DNA of 64,000 bases from Streptosporangium lutulentum (GTDB lineage: Bacteria > Actinomycetota > Actinomycetes > Streptosporangiales > Streptosporangiaceae). This document shows positions 35,544 through 44,590 of the stretch, in pieces. The DNA lies in assembly GCF_030811455.1 (NCBI RefSeq), contig NZ_JAUSQU010000001.1, forward strand, positions 4,340,001 through 4,404,000, written 5' to 3'. Numbering within the stretch: the first letter of the stretch is position 1; the number at the start of each line of letters is the position of its first letter. The notes beneath the pieces were generated by a model. The model made no database searches. It was not told where the DNA came from and was given only the letters and a program-made list of their open reading frames with translations. A program made the translations under genes and the position numbers.

Positions 35544-36557
35544 GTGTCCAGACGACTTTCAGATGTAGCCAAGTTCGCCGGGGTCAGCGTGGCGACGGTG
35601 AGCCGCGTGCTGCACGACAAGCCCGGCATCGCCCAGGCGACCAAGGATTCGGTGCTGACGGCCCTCGACGTGTTCGGGTACGAGCGCCCGGCCAAGTTGC
35701 GCAACGAACGGGGCCCGCTCATCGGCCTCGTCCTGCCTGACCTGCAGAATCCCATCTTCCCCGCCTTCGCGGAGCTGGTGGTGTCGGCGCTGATCCGGCG
35801 CAACCTGCTGCCGGTCCTCTGCACCCGCACGGCCGACGGGGTGTCCGAGGCGAACTACATCGAGATGTTGCTCGCCCAGCAGGTCGGCGGCATCGTCTTC
35901 ATCGGCAGCAGCTACGCCGACGCCGGCCCCGAACACTGCCGCACGCTGCGAGAACGCCGGCTGCCGATCGTCCTGATCAACGCCGCGGACGAGAACCTCG
36001 ACGTGCCCCGGGTCTGCGTGGACGACAGCGTCGCCGTCGATCAGGCGCTGGATCACCTGACGGCCCTGGGACACGAGCGGATCGGGCTGGTTCTCGGCCC
36101 CGTGGGGCACGTGCCCTCGGTCCGCAAACTCGCAGCGTACGCGGCCTACGCGCAGGCGCGGGGCGATCGGGAATGGCGAGGGCGCGTCGCCCACACGATC
36201 TTCTCGATGGAGGGCGGGGGCACCGCGGCGACGCGCCTGCTGAAAGAGGAGGTCACCGCGCTGATCTGCGCCAGCGACGCCCTGGCGCTGGGCGCGATCC
36301 GGGCCGCGCGCAAGCAGGGCCTGAGCGTTCCCGGCGACCTGTCGGTGGTGGGATTCGACGACTCCGCCCTGATGAACGTGACGGATCCGCCGCTGACGAC
36401 CGTACGCCAGCCGATCCAGGCGATGAGCACCGCGGCGGTCGCGTCGCTGATGTCGCAGATAGACGGCCGTGCCGTGCCCGTCGACGAGGTGCTGTTCGAT
36501 CCCGAGCTGATCGTGCGCGGCTCGACGGGCATGTGCCGGCGGGGGGATCGTCGCTGA
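35544..36557 (+). CDS. LacI-family transcriptional regulator of the GH87/ABC locus
   Basis: 337-aa repressor: N-terminal helix-turn-helix (LSDVAKFAGVSVATVSRVLH) followed by a periplasmic-binding-like sensor with LIGLVLPDLQNPIFPAFAEL, DDSVAVDQALDHLTALGHERIG, ALICASDALALGAIRAARKQG and DLSVVGFDDSALMNVTDPPLTTV. GTG start at 35544. Located between the divergent GH87 gene and the ABC operon, it is the obvious local regulator, probably released by an alpha-glucan oligosaccharide. A small hairpin overlaps its stop codon. Confidence 0.92.
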   Translation: MSRRLSDVAKFAGVSVATVSRVLHDKPGIAQATKDSVLTALDVFGYERPAKLRNERGPLIGLVLPDLQNPIFPAFAELVVSALIRRNLLPVLCTRTADGVSEANYIEMLLAQQVGGIVFIGSSYADAGPEHCRTLRERRLPIVLINAADENLDVPRVCVDDSVAVDQALDHLTALGHERIGLVLGPVGHVPSVRKLAAYAAYAQARGDREWRGRVAHTIFSMEGGGTAATRLLKEEVTALICASDALALGAIRAARKQGLSVPGDLSVVGFDDSALMNVTDPPLTTVRQPIQAMSTAAVASLMSQIDGRAVPVDEVLFDPELIVRGSTGMCRRGDRR

Positions 36558-36572
36558 CCGGCCATGCCGGTC
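36556..36572 (+). terminator. Hairpin at the lacI stop codon
   Basis: GACCGGC / GCCGGTC stem with loop CAT, followed by CCCCTCTT. The stem starts within the TGA. Confidence 0.6.
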
Positions 36573-36595
36573 CCCCTCTTGTCGTCAAATTGCAG

Positions 36596-36640
36596 TTTTA
36601 AGCGCTCTCCTCTGTCGATCCTATCAACTTTTTGCGTTGA
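36596..36640 (+). promoter_or_regulatory. Operator/promoter candidate of the ABC operon
   Basis: Contains TTTTAAGCGCTCTC (GCGC-centred LacI-like half sites), CTGTCGATC (like the half-site at 35283) and the inverted repeat TCAAC-TTTTTGC-GTTGA. It lies 170-220 bp upstream of the binding-protein start. Confidence 0.5.
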
Positions 36641-36812
36641 CCCATGGACTTCTAGCCTCGATGGTTTTACCGTTCTGGCTACACCTCAGCGCTCGAAACC
36701 TCGACGCGACATGTCGGCAACCACCCCTTGAACAGACGGCGGCACATGCGTTCCGCCGGCGATGCGGGCTGCGCAGATACAGGTGTGTTCGTACACGAAG
36801 GGATCGCATCTG

Positions 36813-38168
36813 ATGAACCGAGCCAGGCGCGGCAGGGCACTCGGGCTGGTGCTCGCCGCCGGCGTGACCATGACCACGGCAGCGTGCGGGGGCGCCCAGG
36901 AGAGCGAGTCCGTGGCCGGAGGGCCGGTGACCATCACGGTCAACGGCCTGCCGGCGGCGACCGACGAGTTCAACCGGGCGCACTTCGAGGCCGACGTCAA
37001 GGCGTTCGAGGCGAAGTACCCGAACATCAAGATCGACGCCAAGGAGGGTCTCATGGACCCTCAGACGTTCTCCGCCAAGCTCGCCGGCGGCCAGCTTGAG
37101 GACGTCTTCTACGTCTACCTCACCGACGCGCAGAACCTGATCGCCAAGCGGCAGGTCTCCGACATCAGCACCCAGCTCGCCGGCTTCCCGGTGACCAAGG
37201 ACTACAAGCCCGGGCTGATGAAGGTCTTCTCCGACGCCGCCGGCAAGGTCTACGGCCTGCCCGACGAGAACTACTCCCTCGGCCTGATCTACAACCGGAA
37301 GCTGTACCAGCGGGCCGGGCTCGACGTGAACAAGCCTCCGGTGACGTGGGCCGAGGTCCGCGAGCACGCCAAGAAGATCAGCGCGCTCGGCAAGGACATC
37401 GTCGGCTACGGCGACTACAGCAAGTCCAACACCGGGGGCTGGCACTTCACCGCCGAGGTCTACTCCATCGGCGGCGACGTCGCGGTCAAGGACGGCGACA
37501 CCTGGAAGGCCGCCTTCAACGACGACAAGGGCAGGCAGGTCCTCCAGCAGCTCAAGGACATGCGCTTCACCGACGACAGCATGGGCAAGCGCCAGCTTCT
37601 CGAGTACGACGATCTGATCAAGCTGATGGCCACCGACAAGCTGGGCCTCTACGTCGGTTCGACCGGCGACATGTCCAACATCGTCAACCAGTTCAAGGGC
37701 ACCTTCGCCGACTACGGCCTGGGCCCCATCCCCGACGGCAAGGGCACGCTGGGAGGTGGCTCCGGCTACATGTTCAAGGCCGGTCTGAGCCCGGAGAAGA
37801 TCAAGGCCGGTCTGACCTGGCTGACATTCAAGAAGAACCCCGACCGCATCGCGTCCGACAACAAGAACGCGGCGGCCAAGGGCCTTCCGGTCGGCCTGCC
37901 CGAACCCAACGTGTGGAGCGGCGCGTCGGAGCAGAAGCTGATCGAGGCGACCAAGCAGTACGCCAACATCCCGTCGGAGAACTTCGCGCCCTTCGCCGCC
38001 GCGACCGCCACGATCCCGCTGAAGCTGGAGCCGCCGAACGCCCAGCAGGTCTACGCCGCGCTCGACCCGGTGATGCAGAAGGTCCTGACCGACCCGAGCG
38101 CCGACATCGGGCAGTTGCTCACCGATGCGGAGAAGCAGGTCAACCAGATCCTGTCGTCGGTCAAGTGA
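36813..38168 (+). CDS. ABC transporter sugar-binding lipoprotein
   Basis: 451-aa family 1 extracellular solute-binding protein, anchored by lipidation of Cys25 (lipobox TTAACGG). Seen: TITVNGLPAATDEFNRAHFE, KAFEAKYPNIKIDAKEGLM, VYGLPDENYSLGLIYNRKLY and GGGSGYMFKAGLSPEKIKA. It captures oligosaccharide, here probably nigero-/alpha-1,3-gluco-oligosaccharide released by GH87. ATG 36813 is chosen because the signal peptide starts there. First gene of the transport operon; 73 bp to the permease. Confidence 0.9.
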   Translation: MNRARRGRALGLVLAAGVTMTTAACGGAQESESVAGGPVTITVNGLPAATDEFNRAHFEADVKAFEAKYPNIKIDAKEGLMDPQTFSAKLAGGQLEDVFYVYLTDAQNLIAKRQVSDISTQLAGFPVTKDYKPGLMKVFSDAAGKVYGLPDENYSLGLIYNRKLYQRAGLDVNKPPVTWAEVREHAKKISALGKDIVGYGDYSKSNTGGWHFTAEVYSIGGDVAVKDGDTWKAAFNDDKGRQVLQQLKDMRFTDDSMGKRQLLEYDDLIKLMATDKLGLYVGSTGDMSNIVNQFKGTFADYGLGPIPDGKGTLGGGSGYMFKAGLSPEKIKAGLTWLTFKKNPDRIASDNKNAAAKGLPVGLPEPNVWSGASEQKLIEATKQYANIPSENFAPFAAATATIPLKLEPPNAQQVYAALDPVMQKVLTDPSADIGQLLTDAEKQVNQILSSVK

Positions 38169-38241
38169 GGGGGTTTCCGGGCTCTCGGCGGCCGGTCCCC
38201 GGCGGCCCGGAAACGCACGTTCGGAAGAAAGAAGAGACTTG

Positions 38242-39153
38242 ATGGCGGTCATCACCGCGAGCCGCGCCCACCGCGGGCCGAACCGGCTGCGCCGCAGGAT
38301 CGGCGACAATCTCCAGGCCTACCTGTTCCTCGCGGCCGGCCTCGCCAGCTTCGCCCTGTTCTCCTGGTATCCGCTGGTCAAGGGCGTCATCCTCAGCTTC
38401 CAGCAGGACAACCTGGTCGTCCCGCCGTACTGGGTGGGCCTGGACAACTTCCGCGCCCTGTTCGCCGACCCGCTGTTCTTCACCGCCTGGCGGAACACGC
38501 TGGAGTTCACCGGGCTGGCGCTGGTGTTCGGTTATGCGGTGCCGTTCGTGGTCGCCATGGTGATCAACGAGTTCCGGCATCTCAAGGGCTACTTCCGCAT
38601 CGCGGTCTACCTCCCGGTGATGCTGCCGCCCATCGTCAGCGTCCTGCTGTGGCAGTACTTCTACGACCCCGGATCGGGCCTGTTCAACTCCGTCCTGGAG
38701 AGCCTGCACCTGCCCACCTCGGACTGGACCCAGTCGCCCAAGATGGCGATGATCTCGCTGGTGCTGGTGTCGACCTGGTCGAACATGGGCGGCGCCACCA
38801 TCATGTATCTGGCCGGGCTGTCCACCATTCCCAGCGAGCTGTACGAAGCGGCCGAGCTCGACGGTGCGAGCGTGTGGCAGCGCGTGCGTCACGTGACGCT
38901 GCCGCAGATGCGGTTCGTGCTCCTGGTCCTGCTGCTCCTGCAGATCATCGCGACGATGCAGGTCTTCGTGGAGCCGTACCAGCTCACCGGCACCACCAAC
39001 GAAGAGACGATCACCGTGATGGTGCTGATCTACCGCTACGCGTTCACCGTCAACAACGACTTCGGGCTCGCCGCCGCGATGAGCGTGCTGCTGTTCGTGG
39101 TACTCGCCGCGTTCTCCGCCGTCTACCTGCGGCTGACCCGCAACGCCGACTGA
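38242..39153 (+). CDS. ABC sugar permease (MalF-like)
   Basis: 303-aa inner-membrane permease with six helices and the EAA loop EAAELDGASVWQRVRHVTLP, which contacts the ATPase. The N-terminal LQAYLFLAAGLASFALFSWYP is typical of CUT1 MalF-like subunits. ATG at 38242 follows GAAGAG. No ATPase gene is present; actinomycetes often share one MsiK-type ATPase among CUT1 systems. Confidence 0.93.
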   Translation: MAVITASRAHRGPNRLRRRIGDNLQAYLFLAAGLASFALFSWYPLVKGVILSFQQDNLVVPPYWVGLDNFRALFADPLFFTAWRNTLEFTGLALVFGYAVPFVVAMVINEFRHLKGYFRIAVYLPVMLPPIVSVLLWQYFYDPGSGLFNSVLESLHLPTSDWTQSPKMAMISLVLVSTWSNMGGATIMYLAGLSTIPSELYEAAELDGASVWQRVRHVTLPQMRFVLLVLLLLQIIATMQVFVEPYQLTGTTNEETITVMVLIYRYAFTVNNDFGLAAAMSVLLFVVLAAFSAVYLRLTRNAD

Positions 39154-39163
39154 GGAGGGCCCG

Positions 39164-40150
39164 ATGACCGTCACCACCCCCAGCCCGGCCCGCGGCCGGG
39201 CCCCCGCTCCCACCCCTCCCGCGACCTCCCCCCGTACGGCACGCCGCCGGCCGCCCGCCCGGCGGACGGCCGCCACCCGCACGCTGATCTCCGACGCCGA
39301 CCTCAACCGCGGCAGAGGAAGGCTCGTCTACCGGGTCACCCTGGTGACGATGGCGGTGCTGTTCGCACTGATCTTCATCTTCCCGCTCTACTGGATGATC
39401 ACCGGCGCGGTGAAGTCGCCCGTCGAGCTGGCCCAGCCCACGCCCACGCTGATCCCGCAGACCTGGCATCCGGAGACCTACGCGGAGGCCTGGACGAAGC
39501 TGCAGATCGGCAGGTTCCTTCTCAACACCGCCTTCTACACCGTGGGCGGCTGGCTCATCCAGCTCGTCGTCGACGTCGCCGCCGCCTACGCGCTGTCCAA
39601 GCTGCGCCCGATCCTGGGCAAGCTGGTGCTGGGCATGATGCTGGCCAGCCTGATGCTTCCGGCGGCGGCGCTGCTGGTCCCCAGCTACCTCACCGTCGTC
39701 GATGTGCCGATCTTCGGCGTCAACCTGCTGAACACCCCCTGGGCGCTCTGGCTCCCCGGCGCGGCCAACGCGTTCAACATCTACGTGCTCAAGAGGTTCT
39801 TCGACCAGATCCCCGGCGAGCTGATCGACGCGGCCAGCATCGACGGGGCGGGCCGGTTCCGGACGCTGTGGAGCGTCGTGCTGCCCCTCTCCCGCCCGGT
39901 CCTCTCCGTGGTGTCGATCTTCGCGATCGTCGGGGCGTGGAAGGACTTCCTCTGGCCGCTGCTGGTGCTGCGGGACCCGGAGGCGCAGACCATCAGCGTG
40001 GCCCTGAGCCGGCTGTCCTTCACCGGTTACGTGACCCAGAACGAGATGTTCGCGGGCCTGGCCATCGCCAGCCTCCCCATGATCGTCATCTTCATGATCT
40101 TCCAGCGCGGCATCCTCAGCGGCCTCTCCGCCGGCGCGCTCAAAGGCTGA
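39164..40150 (+). CDS. ABC sugar permease (MalG-like)
   Basis: 328-aa permease, 10 bp after the first. A Pro/Arg-rich cytoplasmic N-terminus of about 50 residues precedes six helices. FIFPLYWMITGAVKSP, the EAA loop ELIDAASIDGAGRFRTLWSV and the terminal FQRGILSGLSAGALKG are diagnostic for MalG-like CUT1 subunits. Confidence 0.93.
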   Translation: MTVTTPSPARGRAPAPTPPATSPRTARRRPPARRTAATRTLISDADLNRGRGRLVYRVTLVTMAVLFALIFIFPLYWMITGAVKSPVELAQPTPTLIPQTWHPETYAEAWTKLQIGRFLLNTAFYTVGGWLIQLVVDVAAAYALSKLRPILGKLVLGMMLASLMLPAAALLVPSYLTVVDVPIFGVNLLNTPWALWLPGAANAFNIYVLKRFFDQIPGELIDAASIDGAGRFRTLWSVVLPLSRPVLSVVSIFAIVGAWKDFLWPLLVLRDPEAQTISVALSRLSFTGYVTQNEMFAGLAIASLPMIVIFMIFQRGILSGLSAGALKG

Positions 40151-40275
40151 GCCACCCGGCGACCACCCCACCCCCCGTCCCCGGCCGAGGCCGTCCCCGC
40201 TCCCTCCGGCCGGGCCGCGTTCCCCTACGGCTCCGGCCAAGCTCACCCCCCACCCCGTCAGGAGTCCATCTCGCC

Positions 40276-42777
40276 ATGCACCGGAAAGCTCGCATCCTCT
40301 TATCGACCATCGTCCTCGCCCTGGTGGGCGCCATGATCGCCGTGGCCCCGCCGGCGGTCGCGGCCACCACCACCTACCAGGCGGAGTCGGCGGCGCTGTC
40401 CGGCGGAGCGATCGTCGACACCGGGCACACCGGCTACACCGGCAGCGGATTCGTCGGCGGCTACACCGACGCCAACAAGGGCAACACCGCCACCACCTTC
40501 ACGGTGAGCGCCGCCGCCGCCGGGCCCCGGGCCTTCTCCCTGCGCTACGCCAACGGCACCGGCGCGACCATGTCACTGTCGATCTACGTCAACGGCACCA
40601 GGATCCGGCAGACCGTCCTCCCCTCCCCCGGAGACTGGAACACCTGGGCGACCAAGGCGGAGACCCTCACCCTGCGGGCGGGCTCCAACACCGTCGCCTA
40701 CCGCTTCGACACCACCGACCTCGGCAACGTCAACCTCGACAACATCGCGGTCACCGGAGCGAGCGACCCCACCGACCCGCCCACCGACCCGCCCGTCGGC
40801 CTGCCCTACCAGATGGAGACCGGTTTCCTGTCGGGCGGAGCCATCGTCGCCACCGCCGTCGGCGGCTTCAGCGGCACCGGGTACGCGAGCGGATTCACCA
40901 CCGTGGGCGCCCGCGCCATCCGCACGGTCAACGTGGCCTCCGCGGGCAACGCCGTCACGACACTGCGCTACAGCAACACCACCGGCGGCGCGAAGACCCT
41001 GAGCACCTACGTCAACGGCCTCAAGACCGGCCAGATCACGCTACCCGCGGGCAGCGGCTGGCTCACGGCCACGCAGACGCTGCCGCTGCGCGCCGGCCTC
41101 AACCTGATCGGCTACCAGTACGACGCCGGCGACACCGGCGGCGTCGCCCTCGACGGCCTGAGCGTCGCCGGTGACCTCACGCTGAACACCCGCGGCGCCA
41201 CCGTGCCCTACACCGAGTACGAGGCGGAGAACGGCTCGACCAACGCCACCGTCATCGGCCCCGACCGCACCTACCTCACCCTCGCCTCCGAGGCGTCGGG
41301 CCGCCGTGCGGTACGGCTCGACAGCACCGGCGAGTACGTCCAGATCACCCTGGCCAAGCCGGCCAACTCGATCGTCGTGCGCTACTCCATCCCCGACAAC
41401 GCGGCCGGAACCGGCATCACCGCCCCGCTCGCGCTGTACGCGGGCGGCACGAAACTGCAGGACCTGTCCCTCTCCTCGGCCTACAGCTGGGTCTACGGCG
41501 AGTATCCCTACGGCAACGACCCCGCGGGCGGCAAGCCGCACCACTTCTTCGACGAGGTGCGCGCCCAGTTCCCCGCCCAGCCCGCGGGCACCGTGCTGAA
41601 GCTGCAGAAGGACGCCTCCTCCACCGCGGCCTCCTACGTGATCGACCTCGTCGACACCGAGCAGGTCGCCCCCGCGCTGACCGCTCCCGCCGGCCACCTG
41701 TCGATCACCGGCTACGGCGCGGTCGCCGACGACGCCGGCGACGACACCGCCGCGATCAACAGCGCCGTCGCGGCGGCACGCGCCCAGGGCAGGGGCGTGT
41801 GGATCCCGGCCGGCACGTTCGTCATCAACGCGCGCGTCAACCTCGCGGGCGTCAGCGTGCGCGGGGCCGGCCAGTGGCACACCACCGTCCGCGGCACCTC
41901 GGGCAAGGGCGGCTTCTTCGCCACCGGTTCGGGTGTCCAGATCGCCGACCTGACCATCTCCGGCGACGTGCGCTACCGCGACGACGCCAACTTCGACGCC
42001 GGAATCGAGGGGAACTTCGGCTCCGGCTCGCTGGTGCACAACGTCTGGATGGAACACGTCAAGGTCGGCATGTGGATCGACTCCGGCACCGACGGCCTGT
42101 ACGTCGCCGGTGTACGCATCCGCGACACCTTCGCCGACGGCGTCAACATCCACGCCAACGTCAGGAACACCCGTTTCGACCAGAGCGCCGTGCGCAACAC
42201 CGGAGACGACGGGCTGGCCATGTTCTCCCAGGGCTCCCCGGTCACGAACTGCGCCTTCACCTTCAACACCGTGTCCCTTCCGCTGCTGGCCAACACCGTC
42301 GGCGTCTACGGCGGCAACGGCAACCGGGTCGAGGACAACCTGCTGTCGGACACCGTCACCGGCTCCTCCGGCATCGCGATCAGCACCCGGTTCTCTCCCG
42401 TGCCGTTCAGCGGAACCACCTCGGTGCAGCGCAACACGCTGACCCGTACCGGCGGGTTCGAACCCAACTGGGGCGCCCAGCTCGGAGCCCTCTGGATCTA
42501 CGCCGACACCGCAGACATCACCGCCCCGGTGCTGGTCAAGGACCTCACCATCGTCGACAGCACCTACCAGGCGATCCTGCTCAGCTACCAGAAGACGATC
42601 ACCAACCTCACCCTCGACCACATCGCGGTCAGCGGTGCCGGCGGCTACGCCATCGAGGCGAACGCCGCGGGCAGCGCCACGGCGAACCACGTGACGGTCA
42701 CCGGAGCCGCCTCCGGAGGCCTGAACAACCTGACCGGCTACGCCTTCGTACGCGGTCAGGGCAACAGCGGCTGGTAG
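40276..42777 (+). CDS. Secreted GH87-type glucanase with two N-terminal CBM35/CBM6-like modules
   Basis: 833 aa. Signal peptide 1-29, CBM-like module 33-162 (TYQAESAALSGGAIVDTGHT), Pro/Asp linker DPTDPPTDPP, second CBM 177-300, beta-sandwich 312-465 (EYEAENG, YSIPDNAAG, KLQKDASSTAASYVIDLV), right-handed beta-helix 472-833. The sandwich and helix parallel those of the 1198-aa protein. The Asp trio is kept: Asp621 (FADGVNI) and Asp644-Asp645 (NTGDDGLA), again 23 residues apart. Lying 125 bp after the permeases, it is part of the import operon. Diverged from the large GH87 protein, so the two may attack different forms of alpha-glucan. Confidence 0.8.
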   Translation: MHRKARILLSTIVLALVGAMIAVAPPAVAATTTYQAESAALSGGAIVDTGHTGYTGSGFVGGYTDANKGNTATTFTVSAAAAGPRAFSLRYANGTGATMSLSIYVNGTRIRQTVLPSPGDWNTWATKAETLTLRAGSNTVAYRFDTTDLGNVNLDNIAVTGASDPTDPPTDPPVGLPYQMETGFLSGGAIVATAVGGFSGTGYASGFTTVGARAIRTVNVASAGNAVTTLRYSNTTGGAKTLSTYVNGLKTGQITLPAGSGWLTATQTLPLRAGLNLIGYQYDAGDTGGVALDGLSVAGDLTLNTRGATVPYTEYEAENGSTNATVIGPDRTYLTLASEASGRRAVRLDSTGEYVQITLAKPANSIVVRYSIPDNAAGTGITAPLALYAGGTKLQDLSLSSAYSWVYGEYPYGNDPAGGKPHHFFDEVRAQFPAQPAGTVLKLQKDASSTAASYVIDLVDTEQVAPALTAPAGHLSITGYGAVADDAGDDTAAINSAVAAARAQGRGVWIPAGTFVINARVNLAGVSVRGAGQWHTTVRGTSGKGGFFATGSGVQIADLTISGDVRYRDDANFDAGIEGNFGSGSLVHNVWMEHVKVGMWIDSGTDGLYVAGVRIRDTFADGVNIHANVRNTRFDQSAVRNTGDDGLAMFSQGSPVTNCAFTFNTVSLPLLANTVGVYGGNGNRVEDNLLSDTVTGSSGIAISTRFSPVPFSGTTSVQRNTLTRTGGFEPNWGAQLGALWIYADTADITAPVLVKDLTIVDSTYQAILLSYQKTITNLTLDHIAVSGAGGYAIEANAAGSATANHVTVTGAASGGLNNLTGYAFVRGQGNSGW

Positions 42778-42791
42778 CCGCGCGAGTCACC

Positions 42792-42822
42792 GTGGGCGTC
42801 CCGCACAGCGCGGGACGCCCAC
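42792..42822 (+). terminator. Hairpin between the GH87 and GH13 genes
   Basis: Perfect 13-bp stem GTGGGCGTCCCGC / GCGGGACGCCCAC with loop ACAGC. No U-tract; it may attenuate rather than fully stop transcription into GH13. Confidence 0.65.
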
Positions 42823-42859
42823 CGCATGTCCATCAGCATCCAGTCAGGAGAACCCGTCC

Positions 42860-44521
42860 ATGCCCCATTCCCCCGCCGCCTGGTGGCGCACCGCCTCGAT
42901 CTACCAGATCTACGTGCGCAGCTTCGCCGACGGCAACGGCGACGGCATCGGCGACGTCGCCGGCATCCGCGAACGCCTGCCGTACCTGCGTGACCTGGGT
43001 GTCGACGCGCTCTGGCTCACTCCGTGGTACGTGTCGCCGATGGCCGACGCGGGCTACGACGTCGCCGACTACCGGGATATCGACCCGATCTTCGGCACCC
43101 TCGCCGAGGCCGAGGCGCTCATCGGCGAGGCCCACGAGAACGGTCTGCGGCTCATCGTCGACCTGGTCCCCAACCACTGCTCGGACCGCCACCCCTGGTT
43201 CCAGGAGGCCCTGGCCGCGGGACCGGGCTCGGCCGCCCGTGAACGGTTCTGGTTCCTCCCCGGCAGGGGCGAGCACGGCGAGCTGCCGCCCAACGACTGG
43301 CGGTCCTACTTCGGCGGCCCCGCCTGGACCCGCGTCACCGAGACCGACGGCTCCCCGGGCCCCTGGTACCTGCACATGTTCGCCCCGCAGCAGCCGGACC
43401 TGAACTGGGAACATCCCCAGGTCCGAGCCGAGTTCGAAGACATCCTGCGCTTCTGGCTCGACCGGGGCGTGGACGGTTTCCGCATCGACGTGGCCCATGG
43501 CCTGACCAAGAAACCCGGGCTGCCCGACGTCGGCCCCGACCCCGACCCGACCGATCTGCCGTACCAGGACACGGACGGGGTCCACGACATCTACCGCTCC
43601 TGGCGTGCCGTCATCGACGCCTACGGGGGCGAGCGCGTCTTCGTCGGCGAGGTGTGGCTGCCCACTCCCGACCAGTTCGTCCGCTACCTGCGACCCGACG
43701 AGCTGCACTCGGCGTTCAACTTCGAGTTCCTGTGCTGCGCCTGGGAGGTGGGCCCGGTCCGCGAGGTGATCGAGCAGACCCTCGCCGCGCACGCTCTCGT
43801 CGGCGCACCGCCCACCTGGGTGCTCTCCAACCACGACACGATCCGTCACGTCACCCGGTACGGCAGGCAGGAGACCGGGTTCGACATGGGCGACAAGCGC
43901 CACGGCGCCCCGACGGACCTCGACCTCGGACTGCGCAGGGCACGGGCCGCGGCCCTTCTCACCCTCGCCCTCCCCGGTGGTGTCTACGTCTACCAGGGCG
44001 ACGAGCTGGGCCTGGCCGAAGTCGAGGACATCCCCGACGACCTGCTCCAGGATCCCACCTGGGAACGTTCCGGCCACACCGACCGCGGCCGCGACGGCTG
44101 CCGCGTCCCGCTCCCGTGGTCCGGCGACCACCCCCCGTTCGGCTTCTCCCCGCCGGACGCACCCGCCGAGCCCTGGCTTCCCCAGCCTCTGGTGTGGAAG
44201 GACGCCACCGCCGAGGCTCAGTCGGGCGAGCCCGGCTCCATGCTGTCGCTCTACCGCACCGCCCTGACCCTGCGGCGCACGGATCTGACCCGGCTCCCGG
44301 AAACCGTCTCCTGGCTCGGCACCGGCCCGGAAACGGTCGCCTTCACCCGCGGCGACGACTTCGCCTGTGTCGTCAACTTCTCCGAAGCCCCCGTCGAGCT
44401 GCCCGCCCACCACGGCGTCCTGCTGGCCAGCGGCCCCGTCACCGGCGGGCTGCTGCCGTCCGACACCTGCGCCTGGCTCCGCCTGGCTCCCGGAGCGGCG
44501 TCGGACACGAACGCTCTTTGA
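42860..44521 (+). CDS. Cytoplasmic GH13 alpha-glucosidase
   Basis: 553 aa, no signal peptide. All four GH13 regions are present: DLVPNH (101-106), GFRIDVAH with nucleophile Asp210, EVW with acid/base Glu264, and SNHD with Asp326. The N-terminus IYQIYVRSFADGNGDGIGDV carries the QxFxDGNGDG-type loop of oligo-1,6-glucosidase/alpha-glucosidase groups. Hydrolyses short alpha-gluco-oligosaccharides from the non-reducing end. Its place after the ABC and GH87 genes makes it the intracellular end of the pathway; linkage preference (alpha-1,3 versus 1,4/1,6) is inferred. Confidence 0.92.
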   Translation: MPHSPAAWWRTASIYQIYVRSFADGNGDGIGDVAGIRERLPYLRDLGVDALWLTPWYVSPMADAGYDVADYRDIDPIFGTLAEAEALIGEAHENGLRLIVDLVPNHCSDRHPWFQEALAAGPGSAARERFWFLPGRGEHGELPPNDWRSYFGGPAWTRVTETDGSPGPWYLHMFAPQQPDLNWEHPQVRAEFEDILRFWLDRGVDGFRIDVAHGLTKKPGLPDVGPDPDPTDLPYQDTDGVHDIYRSWRAVIDAYGGERVFVGEVWLPTPDQFVRYLRPDELHSAFNFEFLCCAWEVGPVREVIEQTLAAHALVGAPPTWVLSNHDTIRHVTRYGRQETGFDMGDKRHGAPTDLDLGLRRARAAALLTLALPGGVYVYQGDELGLAEVEDIPDDLLQDPTWERSGHTDRGRDGCRVPLPWSGDHPPFGFSPPDAPAEPWLPQPLVWKDATAEAQSGEPGSMLSLYRTALTLRRTDLTRLPETVSWLGTGPETVAFTRGDDFACVVNFSEAPVELPAHHGVLLASGPVTGGLLPSDTCAWLRLAPGAASDTNAL

Positions 44522-44590
44522 CCAGGTCGCCGACACCGCCTCGCCGGGCGACCCCTGAGGGCGATCCCGGCGGGATCGGCGTCTGTACGT

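Noticed and set aside
36813..44521. A missing ABC ATPase taken as evidence of a broken transporter
   Set aside because: CUT1 systems in actinomycetes commonly share a distant MsiK-type ATPase, so absence here is normal.
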